From positions 1-59,862 of the forward strand of contig JAQWYJ010000018.1 in NCBI GenBank assembly GCA_029254005.1: 59,862 nucleotides of DNA. Reading direction: 5' to 3'. The notes under the pieces were generated by a model. That model was not told the DNA's origin. It did not search any database and saw only the letters and a list, made by a program, of their open reading frames with translations. The first letter of the stretch is position 1. Every line of letters starts with the position of its first letter. This DNA comes from Porticoccaceae bacterium. GTDB taxonomy: Bacteria > Pseudomonadota > Gammaproteobacteria > Pseudomonadales > Porticoccaceae. Shown one piece after another: positions 17,817 through 27,241 of this stretch. The position numbers and the translations under genes were made by a program.

Positions 17817-18770
17817 ATGGACAAATTTCTTGGCGTAGTCATGGACCCCATAGGGACGTCAAATTATCACAAAGACACTTCTCTTGCGCTACTACTGGCA
17901 GCACAGCGACATGGCTACAAATTATTTTACATGGAGCAGTCTGATTTATTTTTAAACAACAATGGTCCCAACGCTAAAATGGCCGCATTGCATGTTTATG
18001 AAGACGAAACCTGTTGGTTCACACTGGACGAGCCAATCATAAAACCGCTTGCTGATCTGGACGTAATTTTAATGCGCAAAGATCCTCCGTTTGATAGCGA
18101 ATTTATTTACTCAACTTATATTCTTGAGGCAGCGGAACGCTTGGGTACGCTAATTGTCAACAAACCTCAAAGCCTAAGAGACTGCAATGAAAAAGTCTTT
18201 GCCACAGAATTTCCTCAGTGCACTCCACCCCTGCTTGTCAGTAGAGATGAAACGTTACTGAAGACCTTCCTAGCGGATCATGGTGAAGTTGTTTATAAAC
18301 CCTTGGATGGCATGGGTGGGACCTCTATATTCAGGGTGAAAAATGGCGACCAAAATCTAAATGTCATCATCGAAACACTGACCGACTACGGTAAAAATAT
18401 GATTATGGCGCAGCGCTATCTGCCTGAAATTTTAGCGGGCGACAAACGTATTTTAGTGGTCGATGGGCAGGTTATTCCCTACTGTCTAGCTCGCATCCCC
18501 TCGAAAGGTGAATTCAGGGGAAATTTGGCCGCTGGCGGGCGTGGCGTTGTCCAACCTCTAAGTAAGCGAGATGAATGGATTGCAAATCAGGTGGCGCCTA
18601 CTCTAAAAGAAAAAGGACTTATTTTTGTCGGCCTAGATGTCATTGGTGACTATCTGACAGAGATAAACGTTACCAGCCCAACCTGTGTAAGAGAAATTGA
18701 CAATGCAAAAAATACTGCCATTGGCGATCAGTTAATGATGGCGATTGCGACTAAGCTAAAGAGACACTAA
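17817..18770 (+). CDS. gshB: Glutathione synthetase
   Basis: ATP-grasp ligase joining gamma-glutamylcysteine and glycine. The 317-residue product matches the family over its length: the N-terminal MDPIGTSNYHKDTS, LRDCNEKVFATEFPQ, the ATP-grasp loop YKPLDGMGGTSIFR, DKRILVVDGQ and ITEINVTSPT-type C-terminal strand (LTEINVTSPTCVREID). It leads the block gshB-yqgE-ruvX, the same order as in Pseudomonas. gshA is not in the window. Confidence 0.98.
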   Translation: MDKFLGVVMDPIGTSNYHKDTSLALLLAAQRHGYKLFYMEQSDLFLNNNGPNAKMAALHVYEDETCWFTLDEPIIKPLADLDVILMRKDPPFDSEFIYSTYILEAAERLGTLIVNKPQSLRDCNEKVFATEFPQCTPPLLVSRDETLLKTFLADHGEVVYKPLDGMGGTSIFRVKNGDQNLNVIIETLTDYGKNMIMAQRYLPEILAGDKRILVVDGQVIPYCLARIPSKGEFRGNLAAGGRGVVQPLSKRDEWIANQVAPTLKEKGLIFVGLDVIGDYLTEINVTSPTCVREIDNAKNTAIGDQLMMAIATKLKRH

Positions 18771-18858
18771 CGCTATCTGATTGTTATTATTAGACAGTTA
18801 TTTTTAATCATTCTCATCAGTAATTGCGTTTCAGCGTGTTGTGGGTCATATTAACGTT

Positions 18859-19434
18859 ATGCGAAATAGAAAAAAAGTTGTGAGTAGCCTGAAAAATCAC
18901 TTTTTGTTGGCTATGCCAGGCTTGAACGATGCTCACTTTTCTCAGTCAGTGGTGTATATCTGCGAACATAGCCAAGATGGCGCCATGGGTTTAATTGTCA
19001 ATCAGCAGATGGATATTCCTGCGAAAGCCATTTTCAAGCAGCTCGGTCTGGAATTCGATCTTGATTGCGGAAATCAACTTATTTTTGATGGCGGACCAGT
19101 AGCGAAAGATCGAGGCTTTATTCTGCATAGAACATCAACTCTGCTCTGGGAATCCACGGTATCAATATCTGATGACATCTGCCTTACTGCATCTAAAGAT
19201 ATCCTGAGCGATATTGCCAAAGGTAAGGGCCCCAGCAATGCACTGATCACTCTGGGCTACTCCAGCTGGGGTGCGGGGCAGCTCGAAGAAGAGTTAACCA
19301 CTAATAGTTGGCTGACAATCCCTGCTGATTCTTCCATTATCTTCAATACTGCATGTCACGAACGGGCACATGCGGCAGCATCCTTAATTGGCCTTGATCT
19401 AGGCATGTTGTCTTCGGATATGGGACATGCCTAA
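18859..19434 (+). CDS. yqgE: UPF0301/AlgH family protein YqgE
   Basis: A conserved cytoplasmic protein of unclear biochemical role; AlgH was linked to alginate regulation in Pseudomonas. Family motifs: LKNHFLLAMPGL, VVYICEHSQDGAMGLIVNQ, FDGGPVAKDRGFILH, LITLGYSSWGAGQLEEEL and NSWLTIPAD. The start is not certain: ATG 18859 gives 191 residues; GTG 18841 and GTG 18880 are also in frame, and 18880 (giving SSLKNHFLL) best fits the usual short N-terminus. None has a strong ribosome site. The 3' end overlaps ruvX by 8 bases. Confidence 0.94.
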   Translation: MRNRKKVVSSLKNHFLLAMPGLNDAHFSQSVVYICEHSQDGAMGLIVNQQMDIPAKAIFKQLGLEFDLDCGNQLIFDGGPVAKDRGFILHRTSTLLWESTVSISDDICLTASKDILSDIAKGKGPSNALITLGYSSWGAGQLEEELTTNSWLTIPADSSIIFNTACHERAHAAASLIGLDLGMLSSDMGHA

Positions 19435-19894
19435 TTCGACTAAACCACAGTCAGTGCTCGCTTTTGATTTTGGGCTCAAACAAATAGGCGTCGCCTATGG
19501 CCAAACTTTGACTAAAAATGCCCGGGGATTAACCATCATAAAAGCACAGGATGGTGTCCCTCAATGGTCTGATATTAGTGGCCTCTTGCAGGAATGGAAA
19601 CCTAATTTATTACTTGTGGGATTGCCGCTCAACATGGACGGCAGTGAAAGTGAACTAAGCGGCAGAGCGAGAAAATATTCTCGTCGCCTTGAAGGAAGGT
19701 ATAACATAGATGTCAAAATGGTGGATGAACGACTTACCAGTCGAGAGGCAAAGTCATTACTTCGGCAACAAAATGAAGGGCAGCGCAAACGCGCAAACGA
19801 TTTAACTAAAATCGACCATATTGCAGCAGCTTTAATACTTCAAAGTTGGTTGGATGACCCCTCTCTTGGTCAGCCGCTATTTTCAACGTCCTGA
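19427..19894 (+). CDS. ruvX: Putative pre-16S rRNA nuclease / Holliday junction resolvase YqgF
   Basis: RNase H-fold nuclease that trims the 5' end of 16S rRNA precursor. The 155-residue product has the first catalytic Asp in AFDFGLKQIGVAYG (D14), LLVGLPLNMDGSESELSGRA, the VDERLTSREA motif and the final Asp in KIDHIAAALIL. It overlaps yqgE by 8 bases, so translation is coupled. In Pseudomonas pyrR-pyrB-pyrC follow, but here yggS is next. Confidence 0.96.
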   Translation: MPNSTKPQSVLAFDFGLKQIGVAYGQTLTKNARGLTIIKAQDGVPQWSDISGLLQEWKPNLLLVGLPLNMDGSESELSGRARKYSRRLEGRYNIDVKMVDERLTSREAKSLLRQQNEGQRKRANDLTKIDHIAAALILQSWLDDPSLGQPLFSTS

Positions 19895-19933
19895 CATGCT
19901 AGACTAATTAAATAACAAGTATAATGTAATACT

Positions 19934-20638
19934 ATGCATAGATTAGAAGCAAACATAGTCCAGGTAAAAGCGCGACTTCAGGCAGCAGCAGCAGCCAGTG
20001 GTCGTAATCCAAACACAGTAATGTTATTAGCGGTAAGTAAAACTCGCGACCCAAAGAGTATTCAGCAAGTGGCGCAAACAGGGATTACTAATTTTGGCGA
20101 AAATTATCTCCAAGAAGCACTAGAGAAAATCGACACTCTTAAATCTCTTGGACTAATATGGCATTTTATTGGTCCTATTCAGTCCAATAAAACCCGCCAA
20201 ATTGCTGAGAATTTCTCTTGGGTTCACAGCATTGATAGATTGAAAATTGCTCAACGCTTAAGTGCCCAAAGACCCTTAACTATGCCACCCTTGAATATTT
20301 GTTTACAAGTAAATATTGATCAAGAAGCCACTAAAGCAGGCTTTAGTGGCGATCAAATACCCTTAGTTATTGACGAAATAGCACAGCTTCCTAATATTAA
20401 ACTTCGCGGTCTCATGAGTATTCCAGCCGCACAGCATGACCCTGCAGCTCAGCGTCTACCTTTTGCTCAATTGCGTTCATTGCTGGAAGAGACAAATTGC
20501 TCACTGGACAATTACAAAAAACTGGATACTCTCTCTATGGGAATGTCTGCGGATCTTGAGGCTGCCATTTTGGAACAAGCAACCATTGTTCGCGTGGGAA
20601 CTGACATATTTGGTCCACGCAACAAGACAACATTATAG
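19934..20638 (+). CDS. yggS: PLP homeostasis protein YggS (PipY/PROSC family)
   Basis: PLP-binding TIM-barrel protein that balances vitamin B6 and amino acid pools; it has no known catalysis. The 234-residue product has the PLP lysine K36 in LLAVSKTRDP, FGENYLQEAL, WHFIGPIQSNKTR, VNIDQEATKAGF and the phosphate-binding SMGMSADLEAAI. proC follows 8 bases after its stop, the conserved yggS-proC-yggT order. Confidence 0.97.
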   Translation: MHRLEANIVQVKARLQAAAAASGRNPNTVMLLAVSKTRDPKSIQQVAQTGITNFGENYLQEALEKIDTLKSLGLIWHFIGPIQSNKTRQIAENFSWVHSIDRLKIAQRLSAQRPLTMPPLNICLQVNIDQEATKAGFSGDQIPLVIDEIAQLPNIKLRGLMSIPAAQHDPAAQRLPFAQLRSLLEETNCSLDNYKKLDTLSMGMSADLEAAILEQATIVRVGTDIFGPRNKTTL

Positions 20639-20646
20639 GTAAACCA

Positions 20647-21462
20647 ATGTGTTCAATTGTTTTTATCGGTGGCGGAAATATGGCCACTTGTATCATCGGC
20701 GGCGTGATTGACCAAGGTCTTGATCCTCTCACATTAGGGGTTAGTGTGCCCTCGGAACAGAGCAGACAAAGGCTGCGCAAGGCCTATAATATTGCCGTTA
20801 CCAGTGATAATAACGACGCTGTTGCCAATGCTGATATTGTCGTTTTAGCGGTAAAACCTCAGATTATGCGCAATGTCGTCTTAGCGCTGGCTCCTGCATT
20901 GCCAAAGGATGCAGTCATTGTTTCAGTCGCAGCGGGAATAACCGTAGAATCATTGCAGAGCTGGCTTGGCAGCCCAAGAGCTATTATCCGTGCCATGCCT
21001 AATACACCATCATTAGTGCGCGCAGGAGCAACTGGTTTATTTGCCAATGATCAGGCAAGTCAGGCGCAAAAGGCGACTGTAACCAATATTTTTGAAGCTG
21101 TCGGCTATTGCTGCTGGGTCGAATCAGAAGTATTGATTGACGCTGTAATCGCTGTATCTGGCAGTGGACCTGCTTATTTTTTCCAAATCTTAAATATTAT
21201 GCAAACGGTGGGTCAAGAGCTCGGGCTACCCGAACAAACAGCACGAAAACTGGCCTCTCAAACTGCTCTTGGCGCAGCGCAGATGGTCATTAATTCAGAT
21301 CGGAGTCCAGCAGAATTACGTGATCAAGTAACGTCTCCGGGCGGAACAACCGAAAGAGCGTTGAATACTTTTCGAAAAGAAGGCCTAGAGTCTATTTTTC
21401 GACACGCCATGAATAGTGCATTGGCACGAGCAGAAGAAATGTCTAAGGACTTTTCAGCCTAA
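20647..21462 (+). CDS. proC: Pyrroline-5-carboxylate reductase
   Basis: NAD(P)H-dependent last step of proline synthesis. The 271-residue product has the Rossmann motif FIGGGNMATCIIGG (6-19), VLAVKPQIM, RAMPNTPSLVRAGATG, AVSGSGPAYFF and the C-terminal VTSPGGTTERAL. A weak GGTAAACC element precedes the ATG. It forms one transcription unit with yggS (8-base gap) and yggT (25-base gap). Confidence 0.98.
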   Translation: MCSIVFIGGGNMATCIIGGVIDQGLDPLTLGVSVPSEQSRQRLRKAYNIAVTSDNNDAVANADIVVLAVKPQIMRNVVLALAPALPKDAVIVSVAAGITVESLQSWLGSPRAIIRAMPNTPSLVRAGATGLFANDQASQAQKATVTNIFEAVGYCCWVESEVLIDAVIAVSGSGPAYFFQILNIMQTVGQELGLPEQTARKLASQTALGAAQMVINSDRSPAELRDQVTSPGGTTERALNTFRKEGLESIFRHAMNSALARAEEMSKDFSA

Positions 21463-21487
21463 ATAGCATCTAACAAAGGATAATTTT

Positions 21488-22036
21488 ATGAGCCCTAGTC
21501 TAATCAACATCTTACGATTACTCGTTGATTTATATGCAACTATTTTAATAGTGAGGTTGTTGATGCAACTGGTACAAGCCGATTTCTTTCACCCAGTCTC
21601 ACAAACTATTTTTAAACTTACCGCCCCTATTGTTGAGCCCTTGCACCGAGTTTTCCCAACCATCGGCGGATTTAATAGTGCAGCTCTGGTTGCTGCTATT
21701 CTCACCAAATGGGCATTCTTTTTAGTTGTTATGGGGTTTGGCGAGCTTTATTTAAGTCAGTTGCCCATGCTGTTACTGATCGCCTCGATATCGTTAGTAT
21801 CAACGCTAATCGATATTTTTTTCTATGGGATCTTGATAGTGGCTATTTCTAGCTGGATAGGCACATCAACCCATCCAACAGTGAGATTAGTCAGCCAAAT
21901 AATCGAACCCTACATGAAGCCGTTTAGGAATCTAATACCGCCCATCGGAATGATTGATATATCACCTATGGTGGCAATATTCACGCTAATGTTTATTCGT
22001 GGGCAGCTATTACCCCTACTAAACGGCTTGTTTTAA
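21488..22036 (+). CDS. yggT: YggT family integral membrane protein
   Basis: The 182-residue product consists of two YGGT repeats, each with two membrane segments and a PxxxPFR-like motif: LTAPIVEPLHRVFP (about 43-56) and QIIEPYMKPFRNLIPP (about 137-152). Family members have been linked to osmotic-stress tolerance and membrane or division-site organisation, but the mechanism is unsettled. It follows proC as in most gammaproteobacteria and ends 5 bases from the convergent aldo/keto reductase gene. Confidence 0.94.
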   Translation: MSPSLINILRLLVDLYATILIVRLLMQLVQADFFHPVSQTIFKLTAPIVEPLHRVFPTIGGFNSAALVAAILTKWAFFLVVMGFGELYLSQLPMLLLIASISLVSTLIDIFFYGILIVAISSWIGTSTHPTVRLVSQIIEPYMKPFRNLIPPIGMIDISPMVAIFTLMFIRGQLLPLLNGLF

Positions 22037-22041
22037 ATAGC

Positions 22042-23088
22042 TTAAGGTGCTGGGTCTGGGTATTGGTTGTGAACCTGATCAATATCCGCCAGCATCGCAT
22101 CGGACAACGTCAATTCACCAGCCGCAATATTTTCTGCTAACTGATCCATATTAGTGGCCCCAATAAGGCAGCTTGTCACAAACGATTGTTGACACACAAA
22201 GGCCAGAGACATTTGCGCAAGACTCATGCCCTGCTTCGCTGCGATGCCCGCGTAAGCCTCTGTCGCTGCCTGTGATTGCGGACTGTCATAACGAACAAAC
22301 CGATTAAATAGTGCCATTCGGGAACCTTCAGGCTTTGCACCACCGATATATTTGCCACTTAAAACACCAAAAGCCATGGGTGAGTAAGCCAATAGTCCCA
22401 CTTGTTCACGCATAGCCATCTCGGCAAGACCCACTTCAAACTGTCGACTTAACAGGCTATACACATTTTGTATGCTGACCACTTTGGACCATCCTCGCTC
22501 AGAGGCTAGGCGCAAATACTCCATAACACCCCAGGGAGTCTCATTGGATAGGCCTATATGTTTCACAAGACCCTCCTCGACAAGTTCTGATAAGGCATCT
22601 AGGGTTTCATCAATAGCTATTCCATCAGCTGCAGGATTGTGCTGATAGCCTCGCTTACCAAAAAAATTGGTATCTCTCTCAGGCCAATGCACTTGATAAA
22701 GATCGATATAATCGGTTTGCAAGCGCTCCAAAGATCCTTCTATTGCTCGCCTAATATGATCTCTATTTAGCCGTGGGCCACCCCTAATATGTGCCCAATC
22801 TGGTCTAGTATCTGCGCGCCCAGATACCTTGGTGGCTAAAATAATCTCTGATCGCTTGCCAGTCTGCGCAAACCACTCACCAATGCAACGCTCCGTATCT
22901 CCGGCAGTCTCTGCTCTTGGCGGCACGGGATACATTTCCGCTGCATCAAAAAAATTAACGCCCTTGTCCAGTGCATAATCCATCTGCTCGCACGCTTCTT
23001 CAAGGGTATTTTGCTGACCCCACGTCATGGTGCCAAGACCGATAAGTGGAATTTGAATGTCTGTGTCACCTAAATTTCTATAATGCAT
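22042..23088 (-). CDS. Aldo/keto reductase, Tas-like
   Basis: NADPH-dependent oxidoreductase with an aldo-keto reductase barrel. The 348-residue product has FDAAEMYPVPP (catalytic Asp/Tyr pair), ATKVSGR (Lys), IDLYQVHWPERDTNFFG (His) and the LAYSPMAFGVLSGKY cofactor loop. The Tas-like insert after the tyrosine (PPRAETAGDTERCIGEWF) is present. The natural substrate of Tas proteins is unknown. The gene interrupts the usual yggT-metX adjacency and lies on the opposite strand, so it is an insertion relative to the Pseudomonas order. Confidence 0.93.
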   Translation of the reverse strand: MHYRNLGDTDIQIPLIGLGTMTWGQQNTLEEACEQMDYALDKGVNFFDAAEMYPVPPRAETAGDTERCIGEWFAQTGKRSEIILATKVSGRADTRPDWAHIRGGPRLNRDHIRRAIEGSLERLQTDYIDLYQVHWPERDTNFFGKRGYQHNPAADGIAIDETLDALSELVEEGLVKHIGLSNETPWGVMEYLRLASERGWSKVVSIQNVYSLLSRQFEVGLAEMAMREQVGLLAYSPMAFGVLSGKYIGGAKPEGSRMALFNRFVRYDSPQSQAATEAYAGIAAKQGMSLAQMSLAFVCQQSFVTSCLIGATNMDQLAENIAAGELTLSDAMLADIDQVHNQYPDPAP

Positions 23089-23233
23089 CTAAGAACTCCT
23101 TAAGAACGTTTACATAGTCTACCTCAAGCAATTCGTATAAAAAATAGTTATCCTTGTATTGCGTTAATCATCCTCTACTCTTAGACTCTGGGGTCATCAA
23201 ATAAAAGATTCTTAACAGATCATCACATCGCTT

Positions 23234-24394
23234 ATGTCCATCACATCTTCATCAACTGTCAGCGCAAACATTGAATCTGAACAATCCGTGTTGTTTCGCA
23301 GACCGCTGCAACTAGCCTGTGGAACAGTTCTTAACGAGCATAGCCTTACCTTTGAGACCTACGGCCAACTGAACGATACAGGCAGCAATGCCATCCTTAT
23401 TTGTCATGCACTCAGTGGTGATCATCATGCAGCAGGAACTAATAAAGACAGTGTAGTGGGTTGGTGGGATGCCTACATTGGCCCAGGAAAACCCATAGAT
23501 ACAGATGTTTTTTTTGTCGTTTGCCCAAATAATATCGGCAGTTGTTTTGGTAGCACAGGGCCTGCATCTTTAGCTCCATCAACTGAGAATGTCTGGGGCG
23601 CGGAGTTTCCACCGCTGGAAGTTTGCGACTGGGTAGAATCGCAAACCTATCTAATGGAATACCTACGCATTGATTGTTGGGCCGCGATTATTGGTGGCAG
23701 TTTAGGCGGTATGCAGGCTATGTATTGGGCGGTCAACTATCCTCAAAAACTAAAGCATGCAGTTGTAATTGCCTCTTCTTTAAAACTTTCGGCACAAAAT
23801 ATTGCCTTTAATGAAGTAGCTAGGCGTGCCATCCAATCTGATCCAAACTTTCATCAAGGTAACTTCATAGAGCATCAAACCAGGCCTACTCAAGGATTAG
23901 CTTTAGCGCGAATGATCGGACACCTCACTTATTTGTCTGACCATGCCCTTGGTCGAAAATTCGGTCGTCTCGTGCATTCTGGCGACTTAGATAGTACTGA
24001 AAAAGAACTCGTAGAATTTGAAGTGTCCAGCTATCTTAACTATCAGGGTGACAAATTCGCTCGTCGCTTTGATGCCAACAGCTACATTCTGATTACAAAA
24101 ATGCTCGATTATTTTGACCTCGGCGCAAATTTTGAAAACAACACCAAAGCCGCTTTTAAGCAAGCTACTTGCAAATTTCTGGTGATTTCTTTCAGCAGTG
24201 ATTGGCGTTTTTCACCCGACTGTTCAAAATTAATTGTTGATGCTCTTATTGCTGCTGACAAAGATGTTTCTTACTTAGAAATTGACTCCGATCAGGGTCA
24301 TGATGCTTTTTTATTGCCCAACAAACGATACGAACAAGGCCTGAGAAGTTATTTAAGACACGTTGCAAAAACACTGTTCAGGGTCGCTGCATGA
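23234..24394 (+). CDS. metX: Homoserine O-acyltransferase MetX
   Basis: Acylates homoserine at the start of methionine synthesis. The 386-residue alpha/beta hydrolase-fold product has SGDHHAAG (61-68), NNIGSCFGSTGP (99-110), the nucleophile elbow GGSLGGMQ (S156), and the Asp and His of the triad in FSSDWRFSP and DQGHDAFLLP. Proteins of this MetX type act as acetyl- or succinyltransferases depending on a few residues; Pseudomonas MetX uses succinyl-CoA. I do not assign the acyl donor. metW overlaps its last 4 bases. Confidence 0.96.
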   Translation: MSITSSSTVSANIESEQSVLFRRPLQLACGTVLNEHSLTFETYGQLNDTGSNAILICHALSGDHHAAGTNKDSVVGWWDAYIGPGKPIDTDVFFVVCPNNIGSCFGSTGPASLAPSTENVWGAEFPPLEVCDWVESQTYLMEYLRIDCWAAIIGGSLGGMQAMYWAVNYPQKLKHAVVIASSLKLSAQNIAFNEVARRAIQSDPNFHQGNFIEHQTRPTQGLALARMIGHLTYLSDHALGRKFGRLVHSGDLDSTEKELVEFEVSSYLNYQGDKFARRFDANSYILITKMLDYFDLGANFENNTKAAFKQATCKFLVISFSSDWRFSPDCSKLIVDALIAADKDVSYLEIDSDQGHDAFLLPNKRYEQGLRSYLRHVAKTLFRVAA

Positions 24395-24981
24395 CCGACA
24401 TTAATGGCATTATCGAGGCATGGGTTGAGAAATCTTCGAGAGTATTAGATCTTGGGTGTGGCGATGGTCAATTACTAGAAAGTTTAAAAGCCTCTCATCA
24501 AGTACATGGTTATGGATTAGAAATTGACTCCGAATCTATCAATCACTGTATTTCTCGTGGCCTTAATGTAATCGAGCAAGACTTAAATGAAGGCCTAGGA
24601 AATTTTGCCAATAACAGCTTTGATAGTGTGTTAATGACACAAACACTGCAAACGCTGCGCTTTCCTCACCTAGCACTGGACGAAATGTTGCGTATAGGGC
24701 GCCAATGTATTGTCACCTTTCCTAATTTTGGTCATTGGCGCACACGAGGGTATCTGGGATTTAGGGGTCGTATGCCAGTGACTAAACAACTGGCTTACCA
24801 GTGGTACGATACGCCAAACATCCATTTTTTTACCTATAAAGATTTTGAGGTACTATGTGCAGAGCGCAATATTAATGTCGTCAACCGAGTCTTTGTTGGG
24901 GGCAGAACCAATGATTTTGGACTAGATACTGTGTGGCCTAATCTATTTGCCCATACAGCAGTGTATAATCTGTCCAAATAA
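24391..24981 (+). CDS. metW: Methionine biosynthesis protein MetW
   Basis: SAM-dependent methyltransferase-fold partner of MetX; in several bacteria MetX needs MetW for full homoserine acyltransferase activity. The 196-residue product has the SAM motif VLDLGCGDGQLLESL (18-32), VIEQDLNEGL, DSVLMTQTLQTLR and a conserved NFGHWRTRGYLGFRGRMPVTK block. The 4-base overlap with metX (ATGA) indicates coupled translation. Confidence 0.96.
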   Translation: MTDINGIIEAWVEKSSRVLDLGCGDGQLLESLKASHQVHGYGLEIDSESINHCISRGLNVIEQDLNEGLGNFANNSFDSVLMTQTLQTLRFPHLALDEMLRIGRQCIVTFPNFGHWRTRGYLGFRGRMPVTKQLAYQWYDTPNIHFFTYKDFEVLCAERNINVVNRVFVGGRTNDFGLDTVWPNLFAHTAVYNLSK

Positions 24982-25002
24982 TCAATTCTTAAGGTTTCCC
25001 TT

Positions 25003-25440
25003 ATGCTAAGACTAGTCTGGGTATTTTTATTAATGTGCCTCTCAATTCAGGCTCATACAGTTGAAGAAAAATTGTACAAGCAACACGGTAATTATAAAAT
25101 TTTTTATAGTGCCTTTAACACATCATTTATCACGCCGGATATTGCTAGTGCAAATAATATCGTGCGAGGCAAAAACAAAGGTTTAGTGAATATTTCTGTA
25201 ATGGAGGATCTTGCCATTGGCGTGCCTTCAACTATAACTGGTCGCGTGTTCAATATACTGCAGCAAAGTCAAACACTGCATTTTGAAGCTATAAAAGAAC
25301 AACAATCGATTTATTACCTTGCTCCTTTTGAATTTGACGATCAAGACTATCTAACCTTTAAAATTACTGTTAAACCGAATGATGGCGCTCGAAGTTATGA
25401 CTATGACTTTAAATTTCAGAAAAAAATGTATCATGATTAA
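25003..25440 (+). CDS. DUF4426 periplasmic protein
   Basis: The 145-residue product has a signal peptide (MLRLVWVFLLMCLSIQAHT). The DUF4426 body includes HGNYKIFYSAFNTSFITPDIA, NKGLVNISVM and the C-terminal FKFQKKMY. It sits between metW and rdgB, the conserved place of this family in Pseudomonas-like genomes. The function is unknown. A beta-sandwich fold is likely from the alternating pattern. Confidence 0.9.
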   Translation: MLRLVWVFLLMCLSIQAHTVEEKLYKQHGNYKIFYSAFNTSFITPDIASANNIVRGKNKGLVNISVMEDLAIGVPSTITGRVFNILQQSQTLHFEAIKEQQSIYYLAPFEFDDQDYLTFKITVKPNDGARSYDYDFKFQKKMYHD

Positions 25441-25464
25441 TTCTCCTATAAAGAGGACGTTACC

Positions 25465-26067
25465 ATGAGCAATTTAGCCAAATTAGTTCTAGCCAGTGCT
25501 AATGAAGGTAAAATAGCAGAGCTTCAAACATTATTGGAAACCCTGGGTATTGGCATCGTTCCCCAAGGTGATCTTGGTATTCCCGATATTGAAGAAACTG
25601 GCTTAAGCTTCGTGGAAAACTCAATCTTAAAAGCACGCAATGCTGCGGCATTATCAAATTTGCCAGCAATCGCAGATGACTCAGGTTTAGAAGTCGATTA
25701 TCTGCAAGGCGCTCCCGGAATTTATTCAGCGCGTTTTGCTGGCAACACTGCCACCGATGCTGAAAATAGGGCTAAATTACTAGATCAACTGTCAGGCGTT
25801 CCAGAAAAACTGCGCACGGCACGTTATCAGACAGTCATTGTATTTATGCGTCATGCAAGTGATCCCACACCTGTTATCTGCCAAGGTACTTGGGAGGGCA
25901 GGATTGCCTTTGAACAAAAAGGAGACGGTGGTTTTGGTTATGACTCGCTATTTTTTGTGCCAGAAATGGCCTGCCATGCTGCTGAGTTAGACGCGCAGAC
26001 GAAGCAAACTCTGAGTCATAGAGGCAAAGCCATTACGCAATTTATCAACCAAATATCTGCTGTTTGA
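25465..26067 (+). CDS. rdgB: XTP/dITP pyrophosphatase
   Basis: Removes deaminated purine nucleotides (XTP, dITP, dHAPTP) from the pool. The 200-residue product has the family start LVLASANEGKIAEL (substrate-binding SxNxxK), ADDSGLEVDYLQGAPGIYSARFAG, EGRIAFEQKGDGGFGYDSLFFVP and the C-terminal LSHRGKA. GGAC lies 7 bases upstream of the ATG. hemW follows after 4 bases. Confidence 0.97.
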   Translation: MSNLAKLVLASANEGKIAELQTLLETLGIGIVPQGDLGIPDIEETGLSFVENSILKARNAAALSNLPAIADDSGLEVDYLQGAPGIYSARFAGNTATDAENRAKLLDQLSGVPEKLRTARYQTVIVFMRHASDPTPVICQGTWEGRIAFEQKGDGGFGYDSLFFVPEMACHAAELDAQTKQTLSHRGKAITQFINQISAV

Positions 26068-26071
26068 CACT

Positions 26072-27208
26072 GTGCTAACACTACCCCCGTTATCGTTATA
26101 TATACATATTCCATGGTGTATCAAAAAATGTCCCTACTGTGATTTCAACTCACATAAAGTCAACGGAGCCCTTCCCGAGCAAGAGTATGTCGCGGCGCTG
26201 ATTGCGGACATGCAATCAGATCTGCACTTAGCACAAGGACGAAAGCTAACAACGATATTTTTTGGCGGCGGAACACCTAGTCTATTTTCTGGCGCCGCCA
26301 TCAACACCATATTGAATGCTGCAGAGAGAATTTTCGGATTTCACTCGAATATAGAAATCACATTGGAAGCTAATCCAGGTGCTGTCGATGAAAAAAAGTT
26401 TATAGATTTCTCTCTTGCTGGAGTGAATCGCTTATCTATAGGTGTGCAAAGCTTTAATAATACTCACCTTAGTCGTCTAGGCAGAATTCATGGCAATGAA
26501 GAGGCCCTAAACGCTATTCGCAGTGCTCAACAAGCCGGATTTGAGAATATTAATATTGATCTTATGCACGGATTACCTGAACAAACCATTGGACAGGCGG
26601 AATCTGACATTAGTATCGCTATAAACTCTGGGGCTGTGCATATCTCATGGTATCAATTAACTATCGAGCCCAATACAGAGTTTTTTTCGCGCCCACCGTC
26701 ACTGCCTGTAGACGACCGTTTAGCTGACATTCAGCATGCTGGGATGATCCTTTTAAAAGATAATAAATTTGAACAGTATGAGGTTTCTGCATTTTGTAAA
26801 AACAACAGGCCCTCTGAGCACAATATGAATTATTGGACCTTTGGCGATTATCTTGGCATAGGTGCTGGAGCTCATGGAAAAATCACTCAACTGGACAAAA
26901 AAATTAGTGTTCGTACCGCCAAAACACGCCAACCAGAACATTATTTAACCCGTATTGGTACTGCAATGGTGAAACAAGATACTATAGACAGTAATGAAAT
27001 AGTGGTAGAGTTCATGATGAACGGATTACGCCTAAAACGTGGGGTGCCTAAAGCATTTTTCCCAAGCCGCACTGGACTGGAACCAACATCCGTAAACAGT
27101 GCATGTCTTCAACTCCAGTCTCAGGGACTCATCGAGAAAAGCAATACGCATTACCGTACCACAGAGCTTGGCTACCGATTTTTAAACTCCGTACTGCAGC
27201 ACTTTTAA
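26072..27208 (+). CDS. hemW: Radical SAM heme chaperone HemW
   Basis: Heme-binding radical SAM protein, once annotated as coproporphyrinogen III oxidase-like. It is thought to insert heme into respiratory enzymes. The start is GTG 26072, four bases after rdgB. The 378-residue product has the 4Fe-4S motif CIKKCPYC (16-23), FFGGGTPSLF, LEANPG, RLSIGVQSF and INIDLMHGLPEQT. It lacks the N-terminal extension and extra residues of true HemN. rdgB-hemW is a strongly conserved pair. Confidence 0.96.
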   Translation: MLTLPPLSLYIHIPWCIKKCPYCDFNSHKVNGALPEQEYVAALIADMQSDLHLAQGRKLTTIFFGGGTPSLFSGAAINTILNAAERIFGFHSNIEITLEANPGAVDEKKFIDFSLAGVNRLSIGVQSFNNTHLSRLGRIHGNEEALNAIRSAQQAGFENINIDLMHGLPEQTIGQAESDISIAINSGAVHISWYQLTIEPNTEFFSRPPSLPVDDRLADIQHAGMILLKDNKFEQYEVSAFCKNNRPSEHNMNYWTFGDYLGIGAGAHGKITQLDKKISVRTAKTRQPEHYLTRIGTAMVKQDTIDSNEIVVEFMMNGLRLKRGVPKAFFPSRTGLEPTSVNSACLQLQSQGLIEKSNTHYRTTELGYRFLNSVLQHF

Positions 27209-27241
27209 AACCTAAAAATATCACGCCTTTTAAGCTGAGCT

